Source of the DNA: an uncultured Alphaproteobacteria bacterium
GTDB taxonomy: Bacteria; Pseudomonadota; Alphaproteobacteria; Micropepsales; Micropepsaceae
Assembly (NCBI GenBank): GCA_903857685.1
Contig: CAIOFO010000095.1
Coordinates: forward strand, 1 to 40,660
Length of the DNA stretch: 40,660 nucleotides
Direction: 5' to 3'
Positions 1-10,337 of the stretch are shown piece by piece (within the stretch, counting starts at the first letter, position 1; each line of letters opens with the position of its first letter). The notes beneath the pieces are model-generated. The model ran no database searches, was not told where the DNA came from, and saw only the letters and a program-made list of their open reading frames with translations. Position numbers and translations under genes: made by a program.

Positions 1-854
1 ACAAGAGTATGCATCTCGTCAATGAACAGGATAACGCTGCCCGCGGCCCCGGTGACTTCGTTCAGCACGGCCTTCAACCGCTCCTCGAATTCGCCGCGGA
101 ACTTGGCGCCGGCGATCAGCGAGCCCATGTCCAGCGCCATCAATTTCTTGTCGCGCAGGCTTTCGGGAACATCGCCATTGACGATGCGCAGTGCCAGGCC
201 TTCGGCAATCGCGGTCTTGCCCACGCCGGGCTCGCCGATCAGCACCGGATTGTTCTTGGTGCGGCGGCTGAGCACCTGGATGGTGCGGCGGATTTCCTCG
301 TCGCGGCCGATCACCGGATCGAGCTTGCCGGTGCGGGCCAGTTCGGTCAGGTCGCGGGCATATTTCTTGAGCGCGTCATAGGCGTTTTCCGCGGTGGCGC
401 TGTCAGCGGTGCGGCCCTGGCGCAGATCGGCAATCGCCTTGTTGAGGCCTTGCGCCGTGACGCCGGCCTCTTTGAGGATTTTCGCGGCCCCGGTCCCCGA
501 TGCCAGGACCAGCGCCAGCAGCAGATATTCGGCGGTGACGAAACTGTCGCCGCCTTTTTTGGCGATCTGTTCGGCATTGTCGAGCAGCTTGGCGGTGTCC
601 TGCGCCAGATAGACCTGGCCGGAGCCGCCTTCCACTTTCGGCAGCTTCTTCAGCGCCGCTTCCACGCCGCTGCGCACGGTGCGGTCATTGCCGCCGGCCA
701 CGCCGATCAGCCGCGCCGCCAACCCTTCCTCATCGTCGATCAGGACCTTGAGAAGATGTTCGGGGATAAATTGCTGGTTGCCCTCGCGCAGGGCCAGATT
801 CTGCGCCGACTGAATGAAGCCGCGCGAACGCTCGGTGAATTTCTCGATATCCAT
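1..854 (-). CDS. clpB: ATP-dependent disaggregase ClpB, N-terminal part (cut by window edge)
   Basis: This is the first 284 or so residues of ClpB, the Hsp100 chaperone that threads aggregated proteins through a hexameric ring together with DnaK. The protein starts [18 protein letters not shown], typical of the ClpB N-domain (about residues 1-145). The first AAA+ module follows, with Walker [10 protein letters not shown] near residue 207 and Walker [12 protein letters not shown] at the cut edge. The middle coiled-coil domain and second AAA+ module lie outside the window. The ATG at 852-854 gives the normal N-terminus. A heat-shock-type promoter lies about 77 bp upstream (931-959), so the gene probably has its own stress promoter separate from the DUF4167 gene behind it. 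Confidence 0.96.
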   Translation of the reverse strand, partial: MDIEKFTERSRGFIQSAQNLALREGNQQFIPEHLLKVLIDDEEGLAARLIGVAGGNDRTVRSGVEAALKKLPKVEGGSGQVYLAQDTAKLLDNAEQIAKKGGDSFVTAEYLLLALVLASGTGAAKILKEAGVTAQGLNKAIADLRQGRTADSATAENAYDALKKYARDLTELARTGKLDPVIGRDEEIRRTIQVLSRRTKNNPVLIGEPGVGKTAIAEGLALRIVNGDVPESLRDKKLMALDMGSLIAGAKFRGEFEERLKAVLNEVTGAAGSVILFIDEMHTL

Positions 855-930
855 ACTGCCTCCCGCCTGCCCCGGAACGGGCGCAGGCATCCTTAAGATA
901 CGGCCTCGCTGGGAGCGCCGTTCCCGGCAG

Positions 931-959
931 ATATGGGAAGGTGGAACCCTCGGTGCAAG
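931..959 (-). promoter_or_regulatory. candidate RpoH (sigma-32) promoter of clpB
   Basis: Read on the minus strand, this stretch has CTTGCAC, a 14-nt spacer and TCCCATAT. That is close to the sigma-32 consensus CTTGAAA / CCCCATNT with normal spacing. It lies 77 bp upstream of the clpB ATG, a classic heat-shock gene. The match is by eye only. A weak hairpin (GGCGT-type stem, 985-999) lies just upstream and may end the DUF4167 transcript. Confidence 0.55.
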
Positions 960-1035
960 TGCCCAAAGGGAATACTAAAGTACCGGGCGATTAACGCCCT
1001 TGATCGGCCTCAAATGGCGAAGCGGAAGGCCAAAA

Positions 1036-1500
1036 TTAATTGGCTTCGGCGTCTTCGCCTTCTTCCTCGCTCTCGCCGCCTTCGGTCAGGGAGAAAGAGG
1101 GACCACTGCCCGGCTGGGACGCCTGCTGGGGCGCCGCCGTCTGGGGCTGGGGCTGGCCATCGGACGACCGATTGGGATTCTGCGCCGCCTGCTGGGCGGC
1201 ATATTGCGCCGCCTGGGCCTGCTGGGCCGCCATGATGCGGAAATAATGCTCCGCATGCTGAAGATAATTCTCGGCCGTGACCCGGTCGCCCGAACTGTTG
1301 GAATCACGGGCCAGCTGCAGGTATTTTTCGTAAACATGGGCTGCGGAGCCGCGAATCTTCACTTCCGGGCCGGAGGAATCAAAGGTGCGGTTGGGATTAA
1401 AGCCGCCGCCGCCGCCATTGTTGCCACCGCCGCCGCCGCCGCCACCACCGCCGCCATTATTATGTTGCGGCCTGCGGCCGCCTCTACGAGAGCGTTTCAC
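1036..1500 (-). CDS. DUF4167 domain protein with poly-glycine tract
   Basis: The protein has a basic N-terminus (KRSRRGGRRPQ), then a long run of glycines and asparagines, then the DUF4167 core (PEVKIRGSAAHVYEKYLQLA and ENYLQHAEHYFRI), and a low-complexity Q/A/P-rich acidic tail. DUF4167 is a family of small alphaproteobacterial proteins usually found next to prmC/prfA, as here. Its function is not established; the basic Gly/Asn-rich start suggests nucleic-acid binding, which is inference. The start is uncertain: GTG at 1500 gives the family-like VKRSRRGG start and a TTG at 1524 adds eight residues. Neither has a clear ribosome-binding site. Confidence 0.88.
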   Translation of the reverse strand: MKRSRRGGRRPQHNNGGGGGGGGGGGNNGGGGGFNPNRTFDSSGPEVKIRGSAAHVYEKYLQLARDSNSSGDRVTAENYLQHAEHYFRIMAAQQAQAAQYAAQQAAQNPNRSSDGQPQPQTAAPQQASQPGSGPSFSLTEGGESEEEGEDAEAN

Positions 1501-1718
1501 GAATGCACCATTGTGTTGTGTCAAAAAATTGCCTTTGTTTCCTTGCGCTCAGGCATAGCGAAATGCTGCCCGGCACAATCCAAAGTTCGCTTTAGATGCC
1601 CCTGCCACCGCGTCTTCGCGGCGACCAGCCCGTGTGCTTTCGCAGCATCCTCGGGCGGAATCTCACGATTCCATTACACCTAACCTAGTGTATCCGGCTG
1701 CTTTTTCCAAGGGCTGGA

Positions 1719-2543
1719 TCAAGCTTTTTCCAGCACTAGGGCCCGCGGAATACCCGCCAGATCGGGGGCTATCCCCGCCAGGCGCAGCCCGGAACCCTCA
1801 AACAGGGGATCCACGGCCTGTCCGGCGCCGATTTCCAGAATCGCCCGTCCACCCGTTTTCAGCATTTTCGGCAGCAGGACCGCCAGGGCGCGATAGGCGT
1901 CCAGCCCATCTCCCCCGCCATCCAGGGCGGCACGTGGTTCAAAGCGGGAAACTTCGGGGTCCAGCCCAGCAATCTCCGCCGAGGGAATATAGGGCGGATT
2001 GGAAAAGACCAGATCGAAACTGCCCTGCGGCGCGGCACCCCAATCGTCCAGCCGCAGCTTGGCGCGGTCCGACAAGCCATGAGCGAAGACATTGCGCCTG
2101 GCATAACCCAGCGCCTCGGGCGACGAGTCCAGCGCCAGCCCGGCGGCACGGGGAAATTCCTTCAAGGCTGCGATCAACAGGGCTCCCGAACCCGTGCCAA
2201 GATCGGCAATCGCCATCGGCGTGTTCTTGTCCGGGATGACGCGAAGCGCTTCCTCGATCAAAGTCTCGGTTTCGGGGCGCGGCACCAGCACACCGGGGCC
2301 GACGACGAAATCCAGGCTCCAGAATTCCTTGTGACCGGTGACATAGGCGAAGGGTTCGCGCGTGACGCGCCGCGCCACCATCGCGGCAAATGCCGCCGCC
2401 TGCTCCGCAGACGGTGCCAGACCGGCGGACAGCGTATCGTCGCGCCGGACCCCCAGCGCGTAAGCGTAAAGAAGCCGCGCCTCGGTGCGAGGGCTTTCCA
2501 CGCCCGCAGCTGCCAGCTGCCGGACCGCCTCATCGAAGATCAC
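1719..2543 (-). CDS. prmC: peptide chain release factor N5-glutamine methyltransferase PrmC
   Basis: PrmC methylates the glutamine of the GGQ motif in RF1 and RF2 and so raises termination efficiency. At 274 residues it has the normal length. The SAM-binding motif is [16 protein letters not shown] (about residue 115) and the catalytic NPPY signature is in [19 protein letters not shown]. The N-terminal helical domain contains [16 protein letters not shown]. The GTG start overlaps the prfA stop as GTGA, so translation of enzyme and substrate is coupled. Confidence 0.96.
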   Translation of the reverse strand: MIFDEAVRQLAAAGVESPRTEARLLYAYALGVRRDDTLSAGLAPSAEQAAAFAAMVARRVTREPFAYVTGHKEFWSLDFVVGPGVLVPRPETETLIEEALRVIPDKNTPMAIADLGTGSGALLIAALKEFPRAAGLALDSSPEALGYARRNVFAHGLSDRAKLRLDDWGAAPQGSFDLVFSNPPYIPSAEIAGLDPEVSRFEPRAALDGGGDGLDAYRALAVLLPKMLKTGGRAILEIGAGQAVDPLFEGSGLRLAGIAPDLAGIPRALVLEKA

Positions 2544-3622
2544 GATTCCGCCGCTTCAAACTCGGCCAGCTTGTCGGCCTGGTCCTGCGCCACCAGCGCA
2601 TCCACGATCTCGGACAGTTCGTCGCCGCTGATGATGCGCGACAGATTGTAGAGCGTCAGGTTGATGCGGTGGTCGGTAACGCGGCCTTGCGGGAAATTGT
2701 AGGTGCGGATGCGTTCGCTGCGGTCGCCCGATCCCACCAGGCTCTTGCGTTCGGTGGCGCGCGCCAAATCCACCCGCTTGCGCTCGGCGTCGTAGATCTT
2801 GGCCTTCAGCAGCATCATCGCCTTGGCCTTGTTCTTGTGCTGGGATTTTTCTTCCTGCATCGCCACCACCGTATTGGTCGGGATGTGGGTGATGCGCACG
2901 GCGCTGTCGGTCTTGTTGACATGCTGGCCGCCGGCGCCCTGGGCGCGGTAGGTGTCGATGCGCAGGTCCTTGTCCTGAATATCCACGTCCACATCCTCGG
3001 CCTCGGGCAGCACCGCCACCGTCGCCGCCGAAGTGTGAATGCGGCCCTGGTTTTCCGTGGCGGGCACGCGCTGGACACGGTGCACGCCGCTTTCATATTT
3101 CAGCTTGGCATAGGCGCCGCGGCCTTCCACCTCCAGAGTGGCATCCTTGTAACCGCCCAGATCGCTCTCGCTGAGCGAGAGGATTTCCGTCTTCCATCCC
3201 TGCAGCGCGCAATAGCGCTGATACATGCCCAGAAGGTCGCCGGCGAACAGGGCGGCCTCGTCGCCACCGGTGCCGGCGCGGATTTCCACGATGGCGGATG
3301 AGGAATCCGCCGCGTCGCGCGGCAGCAGCTGAATCTTGAGCTGGTGGTCCAGCGCCGCCAACTTTTCGCGCAATTCGGCGCGTTCCTGCTCCGCCAGCCC
3401 ACGCATCTCGGACTCGGTGGCGGCATCGGCAATCATCGCCTCGGCGCCTTCCAGCTGGGTCTGGACGCTGCGATGGGCGCGCGCCGCCTCGATCACCGGG
3501 GCAAGCTCGGCATGTTCGCGGGAGAGTTTGACAAACGCCGGACCGGACGCGCCCGACGCCATTTCGCTTTCAATGGCGGCAAAACGGTCGAGCAGGCGCT
3601 CCAGTTTGGCGGCAGGAATCAT
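2540..3622 (-). CDS. prfA: peptide chain release factor 1
   Basis: RF1 reads UAA and UAG stop codons and triggers peptide release. At 360 residues it is full length. The tripeptide anticodon region is [15 protein letters not shown], with the PxT form of RF1 rather than the SPF of RF2. The catalytic loop is [18 protein letters not shown]. It lies 9 bp downstream of ispG and overlaps prmC by 4 bp. RF1 is the factor that would terminate at the unexpected in-frame TAG in secA in this window. Confidence 0.97.
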   Translation of the reverse strand: MIPAAKLERLLDRFAAIESEMASGASGPAFVKLSREHAELAPVIEAARAHRSVQTQLEGAEAMIADAATESEMRGLAEQERAELREKLAALDHQLKIQLLPRDAADSSSAIVEIRAGTGGDEAALFAGDLLGMYQRYCALQGWKTEILSLSESDLGGYKDATLEVEGRGAYAKLKYESGVHRVQRVPATENQGRIHTSAATVAVLPEAEDVDVDIQDKDLRIDTYRAQGAGGQHVNKTDSAVRITHIPTNTVVAMQEEKSQHKNKAKAMMLLKAKIYDAERKRVDLARATERKSLVGSGDRSERIRTYNFPQGRVTDHRINLTLYNLSRIISGDELSEIVDALVAQDQADKLAEFEAAES

Positions 3623-3631
3623 GAAGCGTCG

Positions 3632-4765
3632 CTACTGCGCAGCTTCTAGGGGCGCTCCATTACGCAGCGCCTCGATTTCGGCGGCCTTCTTCTCGCACAG
3701 CTCGACGACATGGCTGACCAGATCGTCATTGCCGAGCTTATAGGCGGGCTTGCCGTTGAGATAGATCATGCCATGGCCCTTGCCCGCGCCGCCGCCGGTG
3801 AAGGCCAGATCGGTTTCCTTGGCCTCGCCCGGGCCGTTGACGACGCAGCCGATGATCGAAAGCGACATGGGCGTGGCGATATGCTTGAGCTTTTCTTCCA
3901 GCGTCTTGACTGTCTCGATCACATTGAAGCCCTGGCGGGCGCAGCTGGGGCAGGACACGATGTTGACGCCGCGGTGGCGCAAATTGAGCGATTTGAGGAT
4001 ATCGAAGCCGACCCGCACTTCTTCCACCGGATCGGCGGACAGCGAGACGCGGATAGTGTCGCCGATGCCGCTCCACAGCAGCATGCCCATGCCGATGGAG
4101 GATTTGACAGTGCCCGAGATCATTCCGCCCGCCTCGGTGATGCCGACATGCAGCGGGCAGTCAATCGCTTCCGACAGGGCCTGGTAGGCGGCCACCGCCA
4201 GAAACGGGTCGGACGCCTTCACCGATATCTTGTATTCGTGGAAATCCAGGTCATCGAGAATGCGGGCATGATTGAGCGCGCTCTCGACCATGGCTTCGGG
4301 GCACGGCTCGCCATATTTCTCCAGCAGGTCGGGCTCCAGCGAACCGGCATTGACGCCGATGCGCATGGAGCAGCCGTGATCCTTGGCCGCCTGCACCACT
4401 TCGCGCACCCGCTGGGCGCTGCCGATATTGCCGGGATTGATGCGCAGGCAGGCGGCGCCATTCACCGCCGCCTCGATGGCGCGCTTGTAGTGAAAATGAA
4501 TGTCCGCAACGACGGGAATCTCGGAAGCCTTGGTAATGGCCTTCATCGCCCTGGTGGCGTCTTCGTCCGGGCAGGACACGCGCACGATATCGGCGCCGGC
4601 TTCCACGATGCCGCGAATCTGTTCGATGGTGGCGCGGGCATCGCCGGTGATGGTGTTGGTCATCGTCTGGACCGTGATCGGCGAATCCCCGCCGACCGGC
4701 ACATTGCCGACCATGATCTGGCGCGACTTGCGCCGGTGAATGTCGCGATAGGCACGAACGCTCAT
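3632..4765 (-). CDS. ispG: 4-hydroxy-3-methylbut-2-enyl diphosphate synthase (flavodoxin/ferredoxin) IspG
   Basis: IspG (GcpE) is a [4Fe-4S] enzyme of the MEP isoprenoid pathway that converts MEcPP to HMBPP. The 377-residue protein starts near [20 protein letters not shown] and contains the TIM-barrel motifs TVQTMTNT and [16 protein letters not shown]. The cluster cysteines lie in [14 protein letters not shown] and [11 protein letters not shown]. The length fits the compact two-domain bacterial form. It lies between the RodZ-like gene and prfA with spacers of about 9 bp, so the three are probably one transcript. Confidence 0.96.
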   Translation of the reverse strand: MSVRAYRDIHRRKSRQIMVGNVPVGGDSPITVQTMTNTITGDARATIEQIRGIVEAGADIVRVSCPDEDATRAMKAITKASEIPVVADIHFHYKRAIEAAVNGAACLRINPGNIGSAQRVREVVQAAKDHGCSMRIGVNAGSLEPDLLEKYGEPCPEAMVESALNHARILDDLDFHEYKISVKASDPFLAVAAYQALSEAIDCPLHVGITEAGGMISGTVKSSIGMGMLLWSGIGDTIRVSLSADPVEEVRVGFDILKSLNLRHRGVNIVSCPSCARQGFNVIETVKTLEEKLKHIATPMSLSIIGCVVNGPGEAKETDLAFTGGGAGKGHGMIYLNGKPAYKLGNDDLVSHVVELCEKKAAEIEALRNGAPLEAAQ

Positions 4766-4774
4766 GACGCTTCC

Positions 4775-5821
4775 TTAGTGCGTATTGAACCGATCGACAA
4801 GCGATTGCGGTTCAAGAGAAACATGGCCCAGAATCTGCTGGTTTTGCCCCACCCGGCCCTTGTCCAGGCCGTCCACCACCACGTCCACCGCGCCCGCGTC
4901 ACTGGTCGCAAGCGACAGGCCGGGGATATTTGGCACCTGGTACGAATCGCCGGATTTGAGGTCGCGGTTGAGATAGAGGGTTCCGTCCGCGCCGCGCACC
5001 GTGAGGCGGGTATCACCCCGGGCGTGCAGGACGACGCGCGGTTTGACATTGTTCTGGCCGTAGACTTCACCCGAAGCGGTGATCGTTGAGGCAGGCGGAA
5101 CTGCCGGGACTGCCGGCGGCGGCACGGCCCGGCCGTTGGTCGGGGCCGCGGCGATGACGCCGGACGAATTATTGCCGGCATTCGGCTCCGCCGGCTGAGG
5201 ACTCTGGGCCGGCGCGGTGTTTTCGGCGGGCGGCGGAATCGCACTGTCGCCGGTGGAAGCCTCTGCAGGCGGCTCCGGCTTGGTCACGGCAACGACCTGC
5301 GGACGCGGCGGCGACAGCGAGGGCGGCGCCGGCACGGGCTGGGCGGTGGGCCCCGCCGAAACCAGGTGCCAGACGCCGTAGATCAGCGCCAATCCGACAA
5401 TGCCCGCAACGATGCGCCAGCCATAAGGCAGGCGCCGCTGTTCCTCGACATGGAAGCTGTTATCACTCGGCTGGTGATGTTCATCATGCCGGCCGGAAAT
5501 TTCCTGCTTGTAGCGCTCCACCGTCTTGGCGACGTCCAGCCCCAGGTAACCGGAATAGGAACGCACAAAGCCGATCGCATAGGTCTTGCCGGGCAACCCC
5601 GCGAAATTGTCTTCCTCCACCGCTTCCAGATGGTCCTTGCGGATCTTGAGGGAACGGGAAACCGTGGCCAGGTCGTCGCCCCGGCGCAGGCGCGCGGCGC
5701 GCAAATCCTGGCCCACTGTTTCCAGCGGCGCTTCGCTGTCGCCGGAAATTTCGCGCAAATGGATGCGGCGGCGGCCCGCGCCGCCGTCTTCGTCAAAACT
5801 CATTTGCGTGACCTTCGTCAT
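4775..5821 (-). CDS. RodZ-like helix-turn-helix membrane protein (DUF4115)
   Basis: The 348-residue protein has an N-terminal HTH_25-type domain (about residues 35-100: GQDLRAARLRRGDDLATVSR, then IRKDHLEAVEEDNFAGLPG). A single membrane segment follows near residues 135-155 (WRIVAGIVGLALIYGVWHLV), then a Pro/Ala-rich periplasmic linker, then a C-terminal DUF4115 beta domain (LTVRGADGTLYLNRDLKSGD). This is the layout of RodZ, which links MreB to the cell-wall elongation machinery. Alphaproteobacterial members next to ispG are often labelled only as HTH or DUF4115 proteins, so a role in cell shape is inferred from architecture. Confidence 0.88.
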   Translation of the reverse strand: MTKVTQMSFDEDGGAGRRRIHLREISGDSEAPLETVGQDLRAARLRRGDDLATVSRSLKIRKDHLEAVEEDNFAGLPGKTYAIGFVRSYSGYLGLDVAKTVERYKQEISGRHDEHHQPSDNSFHVEEQRRLPYGWRIVAGIVGLALIYGVWHLVSAGPTAQPVPAPPSLSPPRPQVVAVTKPEPPAEASTGDSAIPPPAENTAPAQSPQPAEPNAGNNSSGVIAAAPTNGRAVPPPAVPAVPPASTITASGEVYGQNNVKPRVVLHARGDTRLTVRGADGTLYLNRDLKSGDSYQVPNIPGLSLATSDAGAVDVVVDGLDKGRVGQNQQILGHVSLEPQSLVDRFNTH

Positions 5822-5843
5822 GGTTCAGAAGGCTCTCGAAGGT

Positions 5844-5866
5844 CAAAAAATCCCGGAAAACCGGCT
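5844..5866 (-). terminator. possible weak intrinsic terminator after ptsP
   Basis: On the minus strand a short CCGG-TTTT-CCGG hairpin is followed by a run of six T residues, about 90 bp past the ptsP stop. The stem is only 4 bp, so the call is tentative. Confidence 0.3.
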
Positions 5867-5953
5867 TTTGCCTGCAATTGTTGGCCCCTGGGAGACCTTA
5901 TCCGAAAATCCGGGGCCAGAACAACCTTCGCATCTGCAACAGGTTCCCCGGCT

Positions 5954-8212
5954 CTATTTCAGGACAATGCCGCGTTCCGCCGCGAAGGCCGCCAACCGGG
6001 TGCGCAAGGAGTGGTCGGTGCGGCCGCAGAGCCGGTCCACAAAGCTGGAAATCTCGCTGATGTTCAGGCTGCGGATCATGGTCTTGATCGGACCGATCTG
6101 TCCCGGCTGCATGGAAAGGGTCCGAAGGCCCAGCCCCAGCAGCGCCATGGCGTCCAGCGGCCGTCCCGCCATCTCGCCGCAAAGGGAAAGATCGCCGCTA
6201 TTCTCCGCCGCGCTCTGCACGATCAGGCGGATCAGGGTGAGCGAGGCGGGATTGAGGTTGTCGTAGCGCCGCGCCACGCGCGGATTGGTGCGGTCCACGG
6301 CAAAGGCCAATGACAGCAAATCGTTGGAACCGATGGAGACGAAATCGGCCGAACGCATCAGCTGCGGCAGCATGAAGGCCAGCGCCGGCACTTCCAGCAT
6401 GGCGCCGACCAGCACCTGGGTAGGACGCGTCTGGTTGAGCAACCGTGCCCGCTCCAGTTCCCGGTCGATCAGGGCGCGGCCGCGGTTGAACTCATCCACG
6501 TCCGACACCATCGGCAAAAGGATGCGCAGCGTGCGTCCCTGCGCAGCTTCCAGCAGCGCGCGCACCTGGTAGCGCAGCAGCGCGGGACGATCCAGCGCGA
6601 TGCGGATGGCGCGCCAGCCCAGGGCGGGATTTTCCTCCCGCTCCCAGCGGGCATAGGGCAGCACCTTGTCGCCGCCCAGATCCAGGGTGCGGAACACCAC
6701 CGGCTTGTCGCCCGCCGCATCGAATATGGATTTGTAGAAGGCGCGCTGGTCGGCCAGGCGCGGCATGGTCTCGCCGATCATGAACTGAAGTTCGGTGCGG
6801 AACAGGCCGATGCCGTCGGCGCCGGATTCCTTCAAATGCGGCATGTCGAATTCCAGGCCCGCATTCATCATCAGCTTGATCGCCACGCCGTCCTTGGTGA
6901 TGGCGGGCAGGTCGCGGATGGCGGCGAAGCGCGCCTGCGCCTGGACGCGCAGTCCGCGTTTTTCCTCGAAAGCGGCGACAATCTCGATGGGCGGGCGCAG
7001 ATGCACCTCGCCGGTTTCGCCGTCCACCACGATGGCGTCGCCGCTGCGGGCATTGTCGGCGATGCCCTCCAACGACGACACCAGCGGCAGGCCCATCGAG
7101 CGGGCGACGATGGCGACATGGCTGGTGGAGGCGGCGTCTTCCAGCGCCAGTCCCAGCAATTTCTCGCGGCCATAGTCCAGTAGCTCCGCCGGACCCATGT
7201 TGCGCGCCACCAGGATGGCGCCGCGCGGCAATTGCTGCTGGCCGCTGTCGCCGGTGAGATGGCGCAGCAGCCGCCGCGCCAGATCGTCGAAATCATGCGC
7301 CCGTTCGCGCAGGATGGGATCGCCCAGGCGCTGGACCCGAAGGCGGGTTTCGTCCTGCACGCGCTCGACCGAGGCTTCCGCCGTCAGGCCGGTGCGCACC
7401 GCGTCGCGCATGCGCTGACGCCAGCCCTGGTCATAGGCAAACAACCGGTAGGCTTCGATGACTTCGCGCCCCTCACCCGTCAGGTCCAGTTCCGACGACA
7501 CCAGCATCTGGTCCACGGACTCGCGCAAGCTGGCGATGGCCTCTTCCAGGCGCTTGAGTTCCTCCACCGGATTGTCGGCGATCATGCGGTCGACCTTGAC
7601 GCGCGGCTCATGCAGCACGACATGGCCGACCGCCACGCCGTCCGACAGGCCGTCGCCCATGAACTTGCGCGGCCGGTCGGTGCGCAGTTCCGGCTCGTCC
7701 AGCTCGGCAACATTGAAGAAGCCGCCCTGCGCCACCACTTCGGCCAGCACCATGGCGACGGTCTGCAACGCCTCGACCTCTTCTTCGGCATAGATGCGCT
7801 CGGCCTTGTTCTGCACCACCAGCACGCCGAACACCTGGCCGCCGCGCACGATGGGCACGCCCAGGAAGCTCTTGAAGGGATCCTCGCCGGTTTCCGGGCG
7901 GTACGAGAAATGCGGGTCCGAGGGCGCGTCCGACAGGTTGACCGCCTCGGCGGTTTCACTGACCAGGCCGACCAGGCCCTCGCCTTCCTTCAGGCGGGTG
8001 GTATGAACGGCGGCGCGGTTCAGGCCCTCGGTGGCAAACAGTTCCAGCACCTTGCCGGCGCGGCGCAGATAGATGGAACAGACCTCCGCCACCATGTTGG
8101 AGGCGATGACCGTGACAAGCTTGTCCAGGCGCATCTGGGCGCTGGTCTGCTCCGCCATGATTTCGCGCAGGCGGCGCAAAAGCAGGCGCGGACCTCCGAC
8201 GGCCACCGTCAT
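5954..8212 (-). CDS. ptsP: phosphoenolpyruvate-protein phosphotransferase PtsP (EI-Ntr)
   Basis: PtsP is enzyme I of the nitrogen PTS. It autophosphorylates from PEP and passes phosphate to NPr in a regulatory, non-sugar relay. At 752 residues it has an N-terminal GAF domain (about 20-165) followed by the full enzyme I body. The active-site histidine lies in STSHVAIVARSMGLPLVSS. The PEP-binding domain shows GLFRTELQFMIGE, RTLDLGGDKVLPY and SIGSNDLLSLAFAVDRTNP, and the catalytic cysteine is in LSLCGEMAGRPLDAMALLG. It follows lysC by 34 bp, a neighbour pair common in alphaproteobacteria. The GAF domain probably senses a small molecule such as glutamine, which is inference. Confidence 0.96.
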   Translation of the reverse strand: MTVAVGGPRLLLRRLREIMAEQTSAQMRLDKLVTVIASNMVAEVCSIYLRRAGKVLELFATEGLNRAAVHTTRLKEGEGLVGLVSETAEAVNLSDAPSDPHFSYRPETGEDPFKSFLGVPIVRGGQVFGVLVVQNKAERIYAEEEVEALQTVAMVLAEVVAQGGFFNVAELDEPELRTDRPRKFMGDGLSDGVAVGHVVLHEPRVKVDRMIADNPVEELKRLEEAIASLRESVDQMLVSSELDLTGEGREVIEAYRLFAYDQGWRQRMRDAVRTGLTAEASVERVQDETRLRVQRLGDPILRERAHDFDDLARRLLRHLTGDSGQQQLPRGAILVARNMGPAELLDYGREKLLGLALEDAASTSHVAIVARSMGLPLVSSLEGIADNARSGDAIVVDGETGEVHLRPPIEIVAAFEEKRGLRVQAQARFAAIRDLPAITKDGVAIKLMMNAGLEFDMPHLKESGADGIGLFRTELQFMIGETMPRLADQRAFYKSIFDAAGDKPVVFRTLDLGGDKVLPYARWEREENPALGWRAIRIALDRPALLRYQVRALLEAAQGRTLRILLPMVSDVDEFNRGRALIDRELERARLLNQTRPTQVLVGAMLEVPALAFMLPQLMRSADFVSIGSNDLLSLAFAVDRTNPRVARRYDNLNPASLTLIRLIVQSAAENSGDLSLCGEMAGRPLDAMALLGLGLRTLSMQPGQIGPIKTMIRSLNISEISSFVDRLCGRTDHSLRTRLAAFAAERGIVLK

Positions 8213-8246
8213 CCACCAACCTCGATAGAATCCGTGATATTATGTC

Positions 8247-9524
8247 TCAGGCGGCGTCCAACTCATAGGCGGAATGCAGCGCCCGCACCGCCAGCTCGAC
8301 ATATTCCTCGGCGATCAGCACGCTGACCTTGATCTCGGAGGTCGAGATCACCTGAATGTTGATGCCCTTGTCCGACAGGGTGCGGAACATCATCTGGGCG
8401 ACGCCGGGATGTGCCCGCATGCCGATGCCGATGATCGAAACCTTGGCGACATCGGCGGCATGGGTGACGTCGCGATAGCCGATAGCCGCCGCATGCTTTT
8501 CGATGGCCGCCAGGGCGCGTGCCAGCTCGCTGCGCGATACGGTGAAAGTGAGGTCGGTTTTCTTGCCGTCCTCCGAGACATTCTGCACGATCATGTCCAC
8601 ATTGACGCCGGCATCGGCCAGCGGACCGAATATCGAGGCCGCGATTCCCGGCCGGTCCGGAATCTTGTGCAGGGTGATCTTGGCTTCGTCGCGGCTATAG
8701 GCGATGCCGGTAACCGGTTTCTTTTCCACGATATCTTCCTCGTCGCAAAGCAAAGTCCCGCCCACATCGGGCGTAAAGGTCGAAAGCACCCGCGTCGGCA
8801 CCCGGTGCAGCATGGCGATCTCGACCGAGCGGGTCTGCAGCACCTTGGCCCCCAGCGAGGCCATTTCCAGCATTTCCTCGAAGGCGATTTTTTCCAGCCG
8901 CCGCGCCTTGGGCACGATACGCGGGTCGGTGGTATAGACGCCATCCACATCGGTATAGATGTCGCAGCGGGCGGCCTGGATTCCGGCCGCCACGGCCACG
9001 GCGCTGGTGTCCGAGCCGCCGCGTCCCAGGGTGGAAATGCGATGGCCCGGCGCCACGCCCTGGAACCCCGCCACCACCGCAACCTCGCCGCCTTCGATGG
9101 CGCGTTTCATTTCAAATGCGGGAACGCCTTCGATGCGGGCCGAGCCGTGCACGGCCGAGGTTTCAATCGGCACCTGCCAACCCAGCCAGGAGCGCGCCTT
9201 CACCCCCATGGCATTGAGGGTGATGGCCAGCAGGCCGCTGGTCACCTGTTCGCCGGACGCCACCACCACGTCATACTCACGCTGGTCGGGAATGGGCTGT
9301 AGCACCTTGCCGCCACTGCCTTCCATGGGGATGCCTTCGACGGGCGGTCTTGCCGCCTCATTGGTCCAGCCCACCAGTTTGTTGGTTTCCCCGGCCATGG
9401 CGGAGACCACCACCGCCACCTTGTTGCCGCGCTCTACTTCCCGCTTGACCAGTCCGGCGACATGGCGAATGCGGTCCAGGTCGGCCACCGAAGTGCCCCC
9501 GAATTTCATCGCGATGATCGCCAT
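8247..9524 (-). CDS. lysC: aspartate kinase
   Basis: Aspartate kinase phosphorylates aspartate, the first step towards lysine, threonine and methionine. The kinase domain starts [20 protein letters not shown] and has [17 protein letters not shown] and [19 protein letters not shown]. Two ACT domains at the C-terminus ([20 protein letters not shown] and [20 protein letters not shown]) bind the feedback inhibitor. At 425 residues it is slightly long: an extra segment of about 15-20 residues (around 60-80, [17 protein letters not shown]) sits between LVGWTNEA and [11 protein letters not shown]. The gene diverges from ubiG with only 62 bp between starts. Confidence 0.96.
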   Translation of the reverse strand: MAIIAMKFGGTSVADLDRIRHVAGLVKREVERGNKVAVVVSAMAGETNKLVGWTNEAARPPVEGIPMEGSGGKVLQPIPDQREYDVVVASGEQVTSGLLAITLNAMGVKARSWLGWQVPIETSAVHGSARIEGVPAFEMKRAIEGGEVAVVAGFQGVAPGHRISTLGRGGSDTSAVAVAAGIQAARCDIYTDVDGVYTTDPRIVPKARRLEKIAFEEMLEMASLGAKVLQTRSVEIAMLHRVPTRVLSTFTPDVGGTLLCDEEDIVEKKPVTGIAYSRDEAKITLHKIPDRPGIAASIFGPLADAGVNVDMIVQNVSEDGKKTDLTFTVSRSELARALAAIEKHAAAIGYRDVTHAADVAKVSIIGIGMRAHPGVAQMMFRTLSDKGINIQVISTSEIKVSVLIAEEYVELAVRALHSAYELDAA

Positions 9525-9586
9525 ATTTGCCCCAAGCTTTGCGGCGGCCTACATAAACGGGGCCGCCCCCGCGCTCAACCCTTGAA

Positions 9587-10330
9587 ATGACCCTGAAAAC
9601 CGCCTCCCCCGACAGCTCGGTTGATCCGGCAGAAGTGGCCAAATTCTCGGCCATCGCGGCGGAGTGGTGGGACCCTAGCGGGAAATTCGCCCCGCTGCAC
9701 AAATTCAACCCCATCCGGCTGGAATTCATCCGGCGGGAAGCCGCCGCCCGGTTTGGCCGCTCCGGCCTTCGGCCTTTCGAGGGCCTGTCCCTGCTGGACA
9801 TAGGTTGCGGCGGCGGATTGCTGAGCGAGCCCATGGCCCGGCTGGGCTTTGCCGTCACCGGGGTGGATGCTTCGGAACGCAATATCGGCACCGCCCGGGC
9901 CCATGCCGCCCAGACCGGGGTGGCGGTGATTTACCGGGCCGCCACCGCCGAAATGTTGTTGGCCGAGGACCTCCGATTCGATGTGGTCCTGAACATGGAA
10001 GTGGTCGAGCATGTTGCCGATGTCGCCAGCTATCTGGCGGCCTGTTCGGGGCTGGTGAAGCCGGGCGGCATCACCGTGGTCGCCACCTTGAACAAGACCC
10101 TCAAATCCCTGGCCCTGGCCAAGATCGGGGCGGAGTATGTCCTGAACTGGCTGCCGCGCGGCACCCATGACTGGAACCGCTTCATGGCCCCCGCCGACCT
10201 TCGTGCGAAGCTTGAAGACACCGGCTTAAGCATCCTGAAAACACAGGGTGTTTCTTTTGATCCGCTGAATTGGGCTTGGAAATTATCGTCCGATGTGGAC
10301 GTCAACTACATGATCGTGGCCGCGCGCTAG
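9587..10330 (+). CDS. ubiG: ubiquinone biosynthesis O-methyltransferase UbiG
   Basis: UbiG performs the two O-methylations of ubiquinone synthesis using SAM. The 247-residue protein has the family start ([20 protein letters not shown], then [15 protein letters not shown]), the SAM-binding motif [20 protein letters not shown], and motif [18 protein letters not shown]. The C-terminal region includes [13 protein letters not shown]. The ATG start gives the expected N-terminus. It is one of few rightward genes in this half of the window, divergent from lysC and convergent with the DUF1178 gene seven bases away. Confidence 0.96.
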   Translation: MTLKTASPDSSVDPAEVAKFSAIAAEWWDPSGKFAPLHKFNPIRLEFIRREAAARFGRSGLRPFEGLSLLDIGCGGGLLSEPMARLGFAVTGVDASERNIGTARAHAAQTGVAVIYRAATAEMLLAEDLRFDVVLNMEVVEHVADVASYLAACSGLVKPGGITVVATLNKTLKSLALAKIGAEYVLNWLPRGTHDWNRFMAPADLRAKLEDTGLSILKTQGVSFDPLNWAWKLSSDVDVNYMIVAAR

Positions 10331-10337
10331 CGCTTGA

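Noticed and set aside
1380-1470. Poly-glycine coding run in the DUF4167 gene as a mobile repeat
   Set aside because: It is a simple GGC/GGT-type codon run inside a known low-complexity region of this family.
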